This document shows, piece by piece, positions 46,104-55,744 of a stretch of 64,000 bases of DNA. Location: positions 3,782,001 to 3,846,000 of the forward strand of contig OY729512.2 of the NCBI GenBank assembly GCA_963422445.2, given 5' to 3'. The position numbers and the translations under genes are program-made. Under the pieces are notes generated by a model. That model was not told the DNA's origin and searched no databases. It saw only the letters and a list, made by a program, of their open reading frames with translations. The stretch is from G963422445 sp963422445 (lineage in GTDB: Bacteria; Pseudomonadota; Alphaproteobacteria; Thalassobaculales; Thalassobaculaceae). Each line of letters begins with the position of its first letter. Position 1 is the first letter of the stretch.

Positions 46104-47695
46104 ATGTTTGCCCTCACCTTCCGCTTTCCAGCTGGTCGCTACCACGCGACGCCGTGGGGCCGCAACGTCAACGAGGCGGATGTCGCGTGGCCGCCGGAGC
46201 CTTGGCGGCTGTTGCGTGCGCTTATCGCCGCCTGGTGGCGCAAGGGCGATAATAAGCGTTGGTCGGAGGGCGATCTTGCCGCCTTGGTCGACGCGCTCGC
46301 CGAGATACCTCCTGACTACCACTTGCCCGAAGGTGCGATCCACGCCCACACCCGCCACTACATGCCCCAAGGAAAGCTGAACAAGGGGAGAGAGAGGACG
46401 ACACTCGTCTTCGATGGGTTCGTTCATCTGCCGGATGGGGCGGAGATTGTCGCGGCGTGGCCCGACGTGACCCTGAACGGGGATCTGTTCGAGTTGGCGT
46501 CCGACCTCGCCGAGTCAGTCGGATATCTCGGTCGCGCGGAGAGCTGGACGGAGTGTCGGGCGCTTAATGACTGGAACGGTGAGGCAAACTGTCAGATCGT
46601 GGGAGCCGGGGGAGCCGGAACTCCGGTGCGTGTGCTCGCGCCGCGCTCGCCCGCGGCGTATGCGGCTGAACGAGAGCGTCTGATCGCGAATGTCAAGCAG
46701 GAAACAGCCGGCGCAGCGTTTCGGAGCAAGGGGACCGGTGCAGATACCCTGCCTGCGCGGCTCGTCGATGCGCTGGCGCTCGATACTGCGGACTATCAGG
46801 ATCGGGGGTGGAGCCGTCCACCGGCGGCGCGCGAAGTCGTCTATGTGTGCTCCGCGGACGTGAGCCCGGGGGTCGTTCCCCGGGCCTTCGTCGGGCGTCG
46901 CCGCCTCATCCGGAGCGAAGACCTCCCGACCGTCGCCCGGTTTCTGGTAGCTGGACGCCCCTTCCCCGTATTGAAGATGCAGTGAAGCTCGGAGAGATCA
47001 TGCGCCGCGCCGCGCTCGCCCAATTCGGCTGGAGGAAGGACGAGGCGACTGGCCGCTCGATCCCGAGCGCGCCCTGGCAGATCTCGGGGCGGGACGCCAA
47101 TGGTCGCCCCCTCGCGGACCCCGCGCATCCCCATGCCTTCTGCTGGCTACCCGAGGACGCGGATTCTGACGGCTGGATTGACCACATCTCAGTCTACATC
47201 GAGAGTGGTATCAACGATGAAGTCCGGGCACGCTTCGACAGGATCACTCGTCTTTGGCTCGCAAACAGGCAGCGACCGAGCGCGGATGAAGCCGATCCCG
47301 CGACCGTGACAGAATGGCGGCTCGCGCTGGAGGGCTTCGGCCGTCCAGCCGACTTTGCCGGGAGCGCGCGGATCTTCGGAGTAGCTAGCAAGTGGCGAAG
47401 CATGACCCCGTTTCTGGCCGCTGGGCACCTTAAGGCATCTGGCTACCCGGGTGAGGTTCTCCGCCTGCTAAGGCGCCGCGGCCTAGATTCGGATGGAGTG
47501 GAGGTCGAGGTGATTAAGGGTATTGCTGTCGGCGGAACCGAGCGCCGTGCTCTCCATTTCCACCGATTCCGCTCCCGCGGCGGCGAGAAGCAACCCGATG
47601 CGGCCGGCGCTCTTCTGCGCGTCAGCTTTCGGCAACCGATCGCCGGGCCGCTCGCCATCGGCTTCGGCAGCCATTTCGGTCTAGGGAATGTCTGA
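46104..47695 (+). pseudogene. csb2: Csb2 (Cas5-Cas6 fusion of type I-G), frameshifted and IS-truncated
   Basis: The N-terminal Cas5-like part starts MFALTFRFPAGRYHATPWGRNVNEADVAWPP with VGYLGRAESW. The C-terminal Cas6-like part (PLPRIEDAVKLGEIMRRAAL..., HRFRSRGGEKQPD, GPLAIGFGSHFGLG with the glycine-rich loop) is one base off. One C seems missing in the C-rich run CCCCTTCCCC near 46960-46967. The 3' end is cut by an IS at 47681-47684 (CTAG). The natural continuation LFKPE is found on the other side of that IS at 48870-48886. Confidence 0.87.
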
Positions 47696-48865
47696 ACAAG
47701 TCGGTTTTTCGGGTATACGGGTGTCGTGGCCCGTGGATGAAACGCCAGAGCCCATCGGGGACGTGTTGTCGTGCCAGGAAATGGGGATTTTGATGCCCGA
47801 GCCGACCGTCCCCGCCGCCTTGCGGCGGTTGCGGACGGACTCCCCCCACGTCAGGCGGTGGCGTCGCGCCCCGCGATGAGCAGATTGGTGAACCCGAGCA
47901 GCACGGCGATGCGTTGCGTGTTCTTCGCCAGCCCCCGATAGCGCACCTTCGCGTAGCCGAAGTGGCGCTTCACATACAGGAACGGATGTTCCACCCTGGC
48001 CCGAACCGACGCCTTGCGCCTCTCCGCCGCCGCCTCCGGGCCCGCCTTGTCCAGCCCCCGGCGCTTGCCGGGCTTCAGCGCCACCTCCCAGTCCACGTCC
48101 GTGTCCCGGTTCTCCGCGCGCTTGTCCACCCCCTGATAGCCCGCGTCACCCCACACCTGCTCCTCGCCCCCGTGCAACAGCGCGTGCGCCGTCGCCACAT
48201 CCGAGACATTCGCCGGCGTCGTCTCCACGCTGTGCGTCAAGCCCGACTGCGCATCCACCCCGATGTGCGCCTTCATCCCGAAATGCCACTGATTGCCCTT
48301 CTTCGTCTGATGCATCTCCGGGTCCCGCTCGCCCTTGCGGTTCTTCGTCGACGACGGCGCGGCAATGAGACTCGCGTCCACGATCGTCCCCTTGCTCAAG
48401 CGGTGTCCGAGAGAGGCCAGATGTGCGTTGATCTCCTCGAACAGCGTCTCGCCCAGACCGTGCGTCTCCAGCAAGTGGCGGAAATGCAGGATCGTCGTCT
48501 CGTCAGGCAGCGCACCCGAGAGGCGCAACCCCACAAACCGCCGTACCGACTCCACCTCGTAGAGCAGGTCCTCCATCCCAGGGTCGCTCAGAGTGTAGAA
48601 CAGCTGCACGCAGTGCACCCGCAGCATCACCCTCAGCGGATAGGGCCGCCGACCGCGCCCGGCCTTCGGGTAGAACGGCTCGATGCGCGCCTCCAGTCGC
48701 TCCCAGGGAACCAGCCCGTCCATCTTCTCGAGAAAGACCTCGCGCCGCGTCCGACGCTTCTTCAGGTCGTGCTCCAGCTCCGCAGACATCGCTTGCTCCA
48801 TGGCTCGCATTCCACTCCGTCACCAAAAAACCAATTGTGCCAGAGCCGACTTGTTCAGACAATCC
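47685..48865 (-). mobile_element. IS5-group element, copy W1
   Basis: 1181 bp with terminal repeats containing TGTCTGAACAAGTCGG after GGA(A/T). The 4-bp duplication CTAG (47681-47684, 48866-48869) fits the IS5 target YTAR. It is inserted at the end of csb2. Further copies are W2 (54663), W3 (61791, split) and W4 (62024). Confidence 0.95.
47851..48810 (-). CDS. IS5-group transposase (W1), intact
   Basis: 319 aa. Blocks KMDGLVPWERLEARIEPFYP, LPDETTILHFRHLLE, GTIVDASLIAAPSSTKNR (first Asp), VWGDAGYQGVDKR (second Asp) and RARVEHPFLYVKRHFGYAKVRYRGL (Glu) define the IS5 group. It is nearly identical to the W2 and W4 proteins. Confidence 0.93.
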   Translation of the reverse strand: MRAMEQAMSAELEHDLKKRRTRREVFLEKMDGLVPWERLEARIEPFYPKAGRGRRPYPLRVMLRVHCVQLFYTLSDPGMEDLLYEVESVRRFVGLRLSGALPDETTILHFRHLLETHGLGETLFEEINAHLASLGHRLSKGTIVDASLIAAPSSTKNRKGERDPEMHQTKKGNQWHFGMKAHIGVDAQSGLTHSVETTPANVSDVATAHALLHGGEEQVWGDAGYQGVDKRAENRDTDVDWEVALKPGKRRGLDKAGPEAAAERRKASVRARVEHPFLYVKRHFGYAKVRYRGLAKNTQRIAVLLGFTNLLIAGRDATA

Positions 48866-48887
48866 CTAGGGCTATTCAAGCCCGAAG

Positions 48888-50401
48888 AACCTCTTGCAAA
48901 ATTCCTGCCCCCAGGGTCCGGTGAGCCCGGATCGGTCGGTTGATCCCGGTCACCTCTGCACCTGGAGGTCGGAATCCATGGATTCGCGGTGTCTCATCAG
49001 AGATGATGAGACCAAACAGGGACCTTTGTGGACATCGGGACACGCCTCTCCGGGCCCCTCTCTTCGAGAGGGCCGTGAAGGGTCGGCATGCGTTGTCGGA
49101 GCCGCGCTATGGGACGGCGACGCGCTATGGGGCGGCGAGACGTATCAACGGGTCAGCCGCCAGGGCCAGGATGTCGACCATGAGATGGCAGGTGACCCTG
49201 GAATGTCCACGGACGCGGACATGGCGCCCGCCACACTCATCCTTGAGGCGGGCGTTGGTCCTCTCGACACCGGACCGGATCCGGACCCGCACGGTCTCGG
49301 GATCGACATGGCCTATTGCACGCCGGGCCCGGGCCTCCCGGTCTCGCTCCTCCTTGAGTCCTTGTCCCGGCGCGGATTGACATCGATGATCGGCACATGG
49401 CCAAGCCGTTCGCTCATCTGGGAGATCTCCCTGGCATCATAGGCCGCGTCCATGAGATCGTAGAGATTGGTCACACGCCCGGCGGTCATCATCGCCAGCG
49501 GGATCGCGACCTGGCTGTCATGGACGGATGCCGAGGTGAGGACGGTCCTCAGCGGCACCCCGCAGTCTGCTGTGTCGATATGCAGCTTGTCACCGCGCCA
49601 AGCCTCCAGGACCCCCTTGGCAGTCTTCTTTGCCCCGTGATCGCAGACCTTCGGCAGCGCGTCGAGCCTCTCATCGAGATCCATCCCGTTCGCTTGCCGT
49701 TCGAGACGCCCAGGCTCCTTCGTCCTCTCCGCGCCCTTGCGGGGCCGGCCGCGCTTGCGGTTCGGCGTCCTGGCCTTCGGCGTCGGGGCCGGCGTCTCCC
49801 GGGTCTCGATGGCTGTCGAGTCCCTCGACACGTGGCCGATGAGCGCATCGCCCAGTGTCTCTGCAACCAGAGCCGCGTGCATCCTCTCCGGAAGACGGGA
49901 CTGCGAAAATTCGGCGAACGCCCGCGAAAACGTCGCTTCACGTGGGATTTCCGCGACACGCGACCAGCCGCACAGCCGGCGCAACGTCGGGTCCACCTTG
50001 AGCCTGTCGATCAGGTGGCGGGTCGTCGGCAGATCCCATACCGCCTTGGCGATGAAGCCACGGGCCAGCGCCCGGCGATCCTCCCGGGGCCGACCCGGAC
50101 CGGTCCACACCTCATCGACGAAGCCCTCCACCTTGACGAGATCGAGAGCTGTCACGAAGCGCTTGTGCGTCTCGAGGAGAGGACCGACCGCCTCGGCCAA
50201 CGCAGGGAAAAGGTCCCCTTGAAAGCGGTGCCAGAGATCGGATAGGGTCGAGCCAAGGGTCATCGGGGTCACCTCCTCGGTATCTTGTTATTGTGGAAAC
50301 ACAACATACCACGGGGTGGCCCCGAAACCCAGGCCCTCGACAACAAAATCAGCCTCGACAAGGCAAAAAACCGGTCGGGCCGGCAATTTTGCAAGAAACT
50401 C
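48888..50401 (-). mobile_element. IS4/IS5-superfamily element, copy B
   Basis: About 1.51 kb, same ends as copy A (TCTTGCAAAATT / AATTTTGCAAGA). GAAG stands immediately before the left end (48884-48887) and immediately after the right end (50402-50405), a possible 4-bp target duplication. It follows the stranded csb2 tail and precedes paaI. About 16 bases (ACGCGCTATGGGGCGG) are an extra local duplication near 49120. Confidence 0.82.
49125..50263 (-). pseudogene. transposase of IS copy B, frameshifted
   Basis: Same protein as in copy A, but one base is missing near 49362. After NPRRDKD the frame runs into an early stop at 49313 instead of continuing LKEERDREARARR. The last catalytic block is therefore lost. 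GAGGAGG seven bases before the MTLGST start supports the start assigned in all copies. Confidence 0.82.
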
Positions 50402-50418
50402 GAAGGTGACAGGTCGAG

Positions 50419-50874
50419 ATGCCAGATATTGACCCGATTGTGCTCGCCAGAAGGATTGGCGGGCTGATTATGGAAAGAGACCGCGCGACAACGGCGTTGG
50501 GGATGATGATCGACCGGGTTGGGCCCGGCGAGGTGAGATTATCGATGACCGTGCGGCCGGACATGATCAACGGTCACGATCTGTGTCATGGCGGGTACAT
50601 CTTTACACTGGCCGATTCGGCCTGTGCCATTGCCTCGAACAACTGCAACACAAACATGGTCTTGCAATCCGCGACGATTACCTATCTGAATTCCGGTCGA
50701 CTTGGCGACCGGTTGACAGCGGCCGGTTCGGGACGAAGCTTTCGGGGCCGCAGCGGCGTGATCGACGTTACGGTCACCAATCAGGATGGTGCGGAAATTG
50801 CGCTGTTTCGAGGGCTGGTTCGGAGCATCCCGGGGCACCATTTTCCGGAGTTCGCAAAAGAGACCCAAAGTTGA
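50419..50874 (+). CDS. paaI: hotdog-fold thioesterase PaaI
   Basis: A 151-aa acyl-CoA thioesterase of the phenylacetate pathway. The hotdog core contains VRPDMINGHDLCHGGYIFTLADSACAIASN (Asn/His/Asp region of PaaI), ATITYLNSGRLGDRLTA and GRSGVIDVTVTNQDG. In characterised members it hydrolyses hydroxyphenylacetyl-CoA-type dead-end products. It is far from paaABCDE in this window and sits alone between IS copies B and C, suggesting IS-mediated separation. Confidence 0.9.
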   Translation: MPDIDPIVLARRIGGLIMERDRATTALGMMIDRVGPGEVRLSMTVRPDMINGHDLCHGGYIFTLADSACAIASNNCNTNMVLQSATITYLNSGRLGDRLTAAGSGRSFRGRSGVIDVTVTNQDGAEIALFRGLVRSIPGHHFPEFAKETQS

Positions 50875-51120
50875 CCGCAGGCCGGCAACCATCCCGAAAA
50901 CGGACTCGAACGGCGGCGGCCCGCGTCGTCTGCCCTGTCACGACCCCTTGTTGCATTTCGGCCTCCGAACCGGGGTTGCAGAAAATCCAAACGCTTGCCG
51001 TGCAGGTGTACAATAGCAGCGGAACGCGATGATCCCCGAAATCGGACGACGTATGGTACCGGGGCGCGGGACTGAAAACACTATGATGGCTTCTGTTTAA
51101 AGCCGATGTTGAATTGATGG

Positions 51121-52557
51121 AACCTCTTGCAAAATTCCTGTCCCCAGGGTCCGGTGAGCCCGGATCGGTCGGTTGATCCCGGTCACCTCTGCACTTGGAT
51201 GTCGGAATCCATGGATTCGTGGTGTTTCATCAGAGATGATGAGAACAAACAGGGACCTTTGTGGACATCGGGACACGCCTCTCCGGGCCACTTTTTTCGA
51301 GAGGGCCGCGAAGGGTCGGCATGCGTTGTCAGAGCCGCGTTATGGGGCGGCGAGACGTATCAACGGGTCAGCCGCCAGGGCCAGGATACCGATCATGAGT
51401 GTGGCGGGTGTTGGTCCTCTCGACACCGGACCGGATCCGGAACCGCACGGTCTCGGGATCGACATGGCCTGCTGCACGCCGGGCCCGGGCCTCCCGGTCT
51501 CGCTCCTCCTTGAGGTCCTTGTCCCGGCGCGGATTGACATCGATGATCGGCACATGGCCAAGCCGTTCGCTCATCTGGTAGATCTCCCTGGCATCATAGG
51601 CCGCGTCCATGAGATCGTAGAGATTGGTCACACGCCCGGCGGTCATCATCGCCAGCGGGATCGCGACCTGGCTGTCATGGACGGATGCCGAGGTGAGGAC
51701 GGTACTCAGCGGCACCCCGCAGTCTGCTGTGTCGATATGCAGCTTGTCACCGCGCCAAGCCTCCAGGACCCCCTTGGCATTCTTCTTTGCCCCGTGATCG
51801 CAGACCTTCGGCAGCGCGTCGAGCCTCTCATCGAGATCCATCCCGTTCGCTTGCTGTTCGAGACGCCCAGGCTCCTTCGTCCTCTCCTCGCCCTTGCGGG
51901 GCCGGCCGCGCTTGCGGTTCGGCGTCCTGGCCTTCGGCGTCGGGGCCGGGCGTCTCCCGGGCCTCGATGGCCGTCGGGTCCCTCGACACGTGGCCGATGA
52001 GCGCATCGCCCAGTGTCTCTGCAACCAGAGCCGCGTGCATCCTCTCCGGAAGACGGGACTGCGAAAATTCGGCAAACGCCCGCGAAAACGTCGCTTCACT
52101 CGGGATCTTCGCGACACGCGACCAGCCGCACAGCCGGCGCAACGTCGGGTCCACCTTGAGCCTGTCGATCAGGTGGCGGGTCGTCGGCAGATCCCATACC
52201 ACCTTGGCGATGAAGCCACGGGCCAGGCCCGGCGATCCTCCCGGGGCCGACCCGGACCGGTCCACACCTCATCGACGAAGTCCTCCACCTTGACGAGATC
52301 GAGAGCTGTCACGAAACGCTTGTGCGTCTCGAGGAGAGGACCGACCGCCTCGGCCAACGCAGGGAAAAGGTCCCCTTGAAATCGGTGCCAGAGATCGGAT
52401 AGGGTCGAGCCAAGGGTCATCGGGATCACCACCTCGGTATCTTGGTATTGTGGAAACACAACAGACCACGGGGTGGCCCGAAACCCAGGCCCTCGACAAC
52501 AAAATCAGCCTCGACAAGGCAAAAAACCGGTCGGGCCGGCAATTTTGCAAGAAGCTC
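51121..52557 (-). mobile_element. IS4/IS5-superfamily element, copy C (degenerate)
   Basis: About 1.44 kb with the same terminal repeats as A and B. GATGG occurs directly outside both ends (51116-51120 and 52558-52562), a likely target duplication. Compared with A, about 65 bases are missing near 51397, with small indels near 51949 and 52228. Confidence 0.82.
51340..52420 (-). pseudogene. transposase of IS copy C, broken
   Basis: Recognisable from MTLGSTLS to GVERTNTRH but split over three frames. Lost or gained single bases near 52228 and 51949 and the internal deletion near 51397 remove the end of the catalytic domain. Confidence 0.85.
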
Positions 52558-52646
52558 GATGGTAAATCGTTTACGCTGACGATCCGACAGCGCACAATAA
52601 GACACCGGTCAGGCTGCAACGTCAATCAGCCAAGAGGATCGAACCG

Positions 52647-52877
52647 ATGCAGGACGTGAAGACAACGGTCGCCCAGGCGGTTCATCTGGAAATATTTATC
52701 GAGCGATGGGCGAACGGCGACATGGCTCGCTATCCTTGGTCAATTTGGATCGACGGCAAACAACTCGTGTCATCACATGGACAGGTCGAGTACGATTCGC
52801 CCGAAAACGCGAGGAACGACGCGCTCCGCATCTGTTCCGAACTTGATCGGAAACCCGATCGGGTGACAGAACTCTGA
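52647..52877 (+). CDS. small hypothetical protein (76 aa)
   Basis: Starts MQDVKTTVAQAVHLEIFIERWANGD and ends RKPDRVTEL; acidic, soluble, no membrane segment. I do not recognise a family. It lies immediately before, and slightly overlaps the translation-start region of, the isomerase-like gene, so the two are probably co-transcribed. Confidence 0.55.
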   Translation: MQDVKTTVAQAVHLEIFIERWANGDMARYPWSIWIDGKQLVSSHGQVEYDSPENARNDALRICSELDRKPDRVTEL

Positions 52878-52888
52878 TGGAGGTGCCA

Positions 52889-53632
52889 ATGTCGGACCAG
52901 CGTGGCTGGCGGCTCAAGATCGGATCCGTCGTTCCGTCCACTAACACGATCGTCCAGCCTGATTTCGACGACTTTCGCAGCGATGGCATCACGACACATG
53001 TTGCCCGAATCAGTATCCCCAACATGACCATCACGTCGGACCAGGACTTTGACCAACTCGTGCGCCGGAGCGAAGATGGCCTGTTTGATGCCGTCGACCG
53101 GGTCATGACCGCAGCGCCCGGGCTCTTGATCGTCGGCATGTCATCATTGATCGTCTGGGACGGGTACGATGCCTCTGCAGCCCGGCGCCGGGTACTGGAA
53201 GAACGTACCGGCGTGCCGGTGACCGGAGGATCGTTCGGGGTGGCAGAAGCGCTATCCTGTCTCGGCAAAAGACGGATTGCCATCCTCTCGCCCTATATGC
53301 CGATCGCCGATCGGCATATTCGTCAATTCTTTGCCGACCTCGATTATGACGTCGTGAATTTCATCGGCCTGAAATGCTCGAGTCCCATCGCCATCGCCGG
53401 GGTCACCGGAACCCAGTTGACCGCGGCCCTCGACGAAATCGATTCCCCCGAGGTCGAGGTGCTGGTCCAATTCGGCACAAATCTCCATTTCATGAGGCAG
53501 GCCGCCGCCGAAGAGAAGAAACGTGGCAAACCCGTCCTCGCCATCAACGCTGTCAGTTACTGGCACGGATTGCGTCTTGCCGGACAGACCGATCAATTCG
53601 AAGGATACGGATCCCTGTTCGAAATCCACTGA
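52889..53632 (+). CDS. maleate isomerase / Asp-Glu racemase superfamily protein
   Basis: A 247-aa protein of the maleate cis-trans isomerase / arylmalonate decarboxylase branch: IGSVVPSTNTIVQPDF, the glycine/serine loops GMSSLIVWDGYD and TGGSFGVAEAL, ILSPYMPIAD and FEGYGSLFEIH. Characterised enzymes use two catalytic cysteines. Here the equivalent positions appear as GMSS (residues 83-86) and FGTN (194-197), without Cys. GGAGGTG a few bases before ATG 52889 fixes the start over the ATG at 52877. Confidence 0.8.
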   Translation: MSDQRGWRLKIGSVVPSTNTIVQPDFDDFRSDGITTHVARISIPNMTITSDQDFDQLVRRSEDGLFDAVDRVMTAAPGLLIVGMSSLIVWDGYDASAARRRVLEERTGVPVTGGSFGVAEALSCLGKRRIAILSPYMPIADRHIRQFFADLDYDVVNFIGLKCSSPIAIAGVTGTQLTAALDEIDSPEVEVLVQFGTNLHFMRQAAAEEKKRGKPVLAINAVSYWHGLRLAGQTDQFEGYGSLFEIH

Positions 53633-53684
53633 CTATGCGGGTTCAACAACCGGAGGATCCTGCGGCCTGTAATGCCACTAACCA

Positions 53685-54460
53685 CTTATGCACATAGTTC
53701 CAGTTCGATCAACATGCTGTAGGTAAGGGGTTGTGCATTGGTGGCGAGGCGGAAGAGTGAGCGGAAAGCATCGTGGCGGGTTTTGCGGCGGTTGAAGCGA
53801 AAGACGAATTCATCAAGATAGGCTTGCAGATGCTTGCGGCGCAGCCCGTGGTAGACGCCTCGCGCCCATCCTTTGAGGTTGGAGAAGACTTGGTGGATCC
53901 ACGGCAGGACGAGGTGAGCGGCGGTCTTCCCGACGACATGGACATTGTGGCGATCGGCGGGGATCGCAGCGTCGCCGGACCAGCCGTCGGTTTTCGCGAT
54001 GGCGTCGGGACCGGCGGCGGTTTCGACGAAGTGTCCGAGGTCGGCGGTGCCGTAGGAGGAGATGTCGGCCAGCCTCAGGCGGCCTGGGATGTTTCCGTCC
54101 CCGAGTTTGATGGCGCCGACGATGAGCATCTTGCCGTCGTGGCTGCGTCCTTGCCCTCCGGTGGGAGGATCGTCTTTGGTCCGGAATGGACGGCTGGCCT
54201 CGTCGATGTCCACCAGGCCCGACAACGGGTTGCGCTCGGGCTCGACCATGCTGGCGCGCAGCTTGTGGGCGAGTAGCCAGGCGGCGCAGGCGTCATCGTC
54301 CGGGACCATGTGCTGGACGGCGAGGAGGCTGTCGGGGACCTGTTTCATGTGGGGGCTCCGTCGGCAGGAACGTATCGGGAACATTCTACCCGCTCCCCCG
54401 CTCTAACCTCAACCTCAACATCTGGTGGCAAACTCTCGCGACCGGAGCCATGTGCATAAG
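53685..54460 (-). pseudogene. IS1595-family (ISXO2-like) remnant
   Basis: Terminal repeats CTTATGCACAT (left) and ATGTGCATAAG (right) bracket a transposase reading WLLAHKLRASMVEPERNPLSGLVDIDEA ... VKTDGW-like AKTDGWSGD ... WIHQVFSNLKGWARGVYHGLRRKHLQAYLDEFVFRFNRRK, the ISXO2 pattern. The N-terminal zinc-ribbon region is missing and the protein begins abruptly, so this is a shortened copy. No target duplication was seen. Confidence 0.8.
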
Positions 54461-54662
54461 CGGTTGCCACCAATCATCCGGAACCGATATTGGTATCAAT
54501 CGCAAATGCTTGCAGCAAGTTGCTGTGTAACACCAGGACTGGATACATCTTCTTCGCTTGCGGCCGGACCGTGGTTCGGGAGTGCTCCGCATGACACCGA
54601 ATCATCGAACGTTCATAATATCTTGAAATTGAATAGAATTCAGGATTGTATGGTAGATCTAG

Positions 54663-55740
54663 GGATTTTGATGCCCGAGCCGACCGTCCCCGCCGCCTTG
54701 CGGCGGTTGCGGACGGACTCCCCCCACGTCAGGCGGTGGCGTCGCGCCCCGCGATGAGCAGATTGGTGAGCCCGAGCAGCACGGCGATACGTTGCGTGTT
54801 CTTCGCCAGCCCCCGATAGCGCACCTTCGCGTAGCCGAAGTGGCGCTTCACATACAGGAACGGATGCTCCACCTTGGCCCGAACCGACGCCTTGCGCATC
54901 TCCGCCGCCTCCGGGCCCGCCTTGTCCAGCCCCCGGCGCTTGCCGGGCTTCAGCGCCACCTCCCAGTCCACGTCCGTGTCCCGGTTCTCCGCGCGCTTGT
55001 CCACCCCCTGATAGCCCGCGTCACCCCACACCTGCTCCTCGCCCCCGTGCAACAGCGCGTGCGCCGTCGCCACATCCGAGACGTTCGCCGGCGTCGTCTC
55101 CACGCTGTGCGTCAAGCCCGACTGCGCATCCACCCCGATGTGCGCCTTCATCCCGAAATGCCACTGATTGCCCTTCTTCGTCTGATGCATCTCCGGGTCC
55201 CGCTCGCCCTTGCGGTTCTTCGTCGACGACGGCGCGACAATGAGACTCGCGTCCACGACCGTCCCCTTGCTCAAGCGGTGTCCGAGAGAGGCCAGATGTG
55301 CGTTGATCTCCTCGAACAGCGTTTCGCCCAGACCATGCGTCTCCAGCAAGTGGCGGAAATGCAGGATCGTCGTCTCGTCAGGCAGCGCACCCGAGAGGCG
55401 CAGCCCCACAAACCACCGTACCGACTTCACCTCGTAGAGCAGGTCCTCCATCCCAGGGTCGCTCAGATTGTAGAACAGCTGCACGCAGTGCACCCGCAGC
55501 ATCACGCTCAGCGGATAAGGCCGCCGACCGCGACCGGCCTTCGGGTAGAACGGCTCGATGCGGGCCTCCAGCCGCTCCCAGGGAACCAGCCCGTCCATCG
55601 TCTCGAGAAAGACCTCGCGCCGCGTCCGACGCGTCTTCAGGTCGTGCTCCAGCTCAGCAAACGTCGCTTGCTCCATGGCTCGCACTCCACTCCGTCACCA
55701 ATAAACCAATTGTGCCAAAACCGACTTGTTCAGACAATCC
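54663..55740 (-). mobile_element. IS5-group element, copy W2 (left end deleted)
   Basis: Same element as W1. The right end (TTGTTCAGACAATCC) is intact. On the left, CTAGGG passes straight into interior sequence (ATTTTGATGCCCGAG), so about 85 bp including the left inverted repeat are gone. The outer flanks are CTAG (54659-54662) and CTAA (55741-55744). Confidence 0.88.
54729..55685 (-). CDS. IS5-group transposase (W2)
   Basis: A 318-aa full-length transposase very similar to W1, with a one-residue deletion in PEAAEMRKAS and a few substitutions (QATFAELEHDLKTRR). All three acidic blocks are present. The element lacks one end, so it could act only in trans. Confidence 0.88.
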   Translation of the reverse strand: MRAMEQATFAELEHDLKTRRTRREVFLETMDGLVPWERLEARIEPFYPKAGRGRRPYPLSVMLRVHCVQLFYNLSDPGMEDLLYEVKSVRWFVGLRLSGALPDETTILHFRHLLETHGLGETLFEEINAHLASLGHRLSKGTVVDASLIVAPSSTKNRKGERDPEMHQTKKGNQWHFGMKAHIGVDAQSGLTHSVETTPANVSDVATAHALLHGGEEQVWGDAGYQGVDKRAENRDTDVDWEVALKPGKRRGLDKAGPEAAEMRKASVRAKVEHPFLYVKRHFGYAKVRYRGLAKNTQRIAVLLGLTNLLIAGRDATA

Positions 55741-55744
55741 CTAA

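Noticed and set aside
47914..48924. Long plus-strand open frames opposite the IS transposases (also near 54792-55763 and on the minus strand at 62013-63152)
   Set aside because: They mirror IS5-group transposase genes in GC-rich DNA and are Arg/His/Leu-rich without any family motif.
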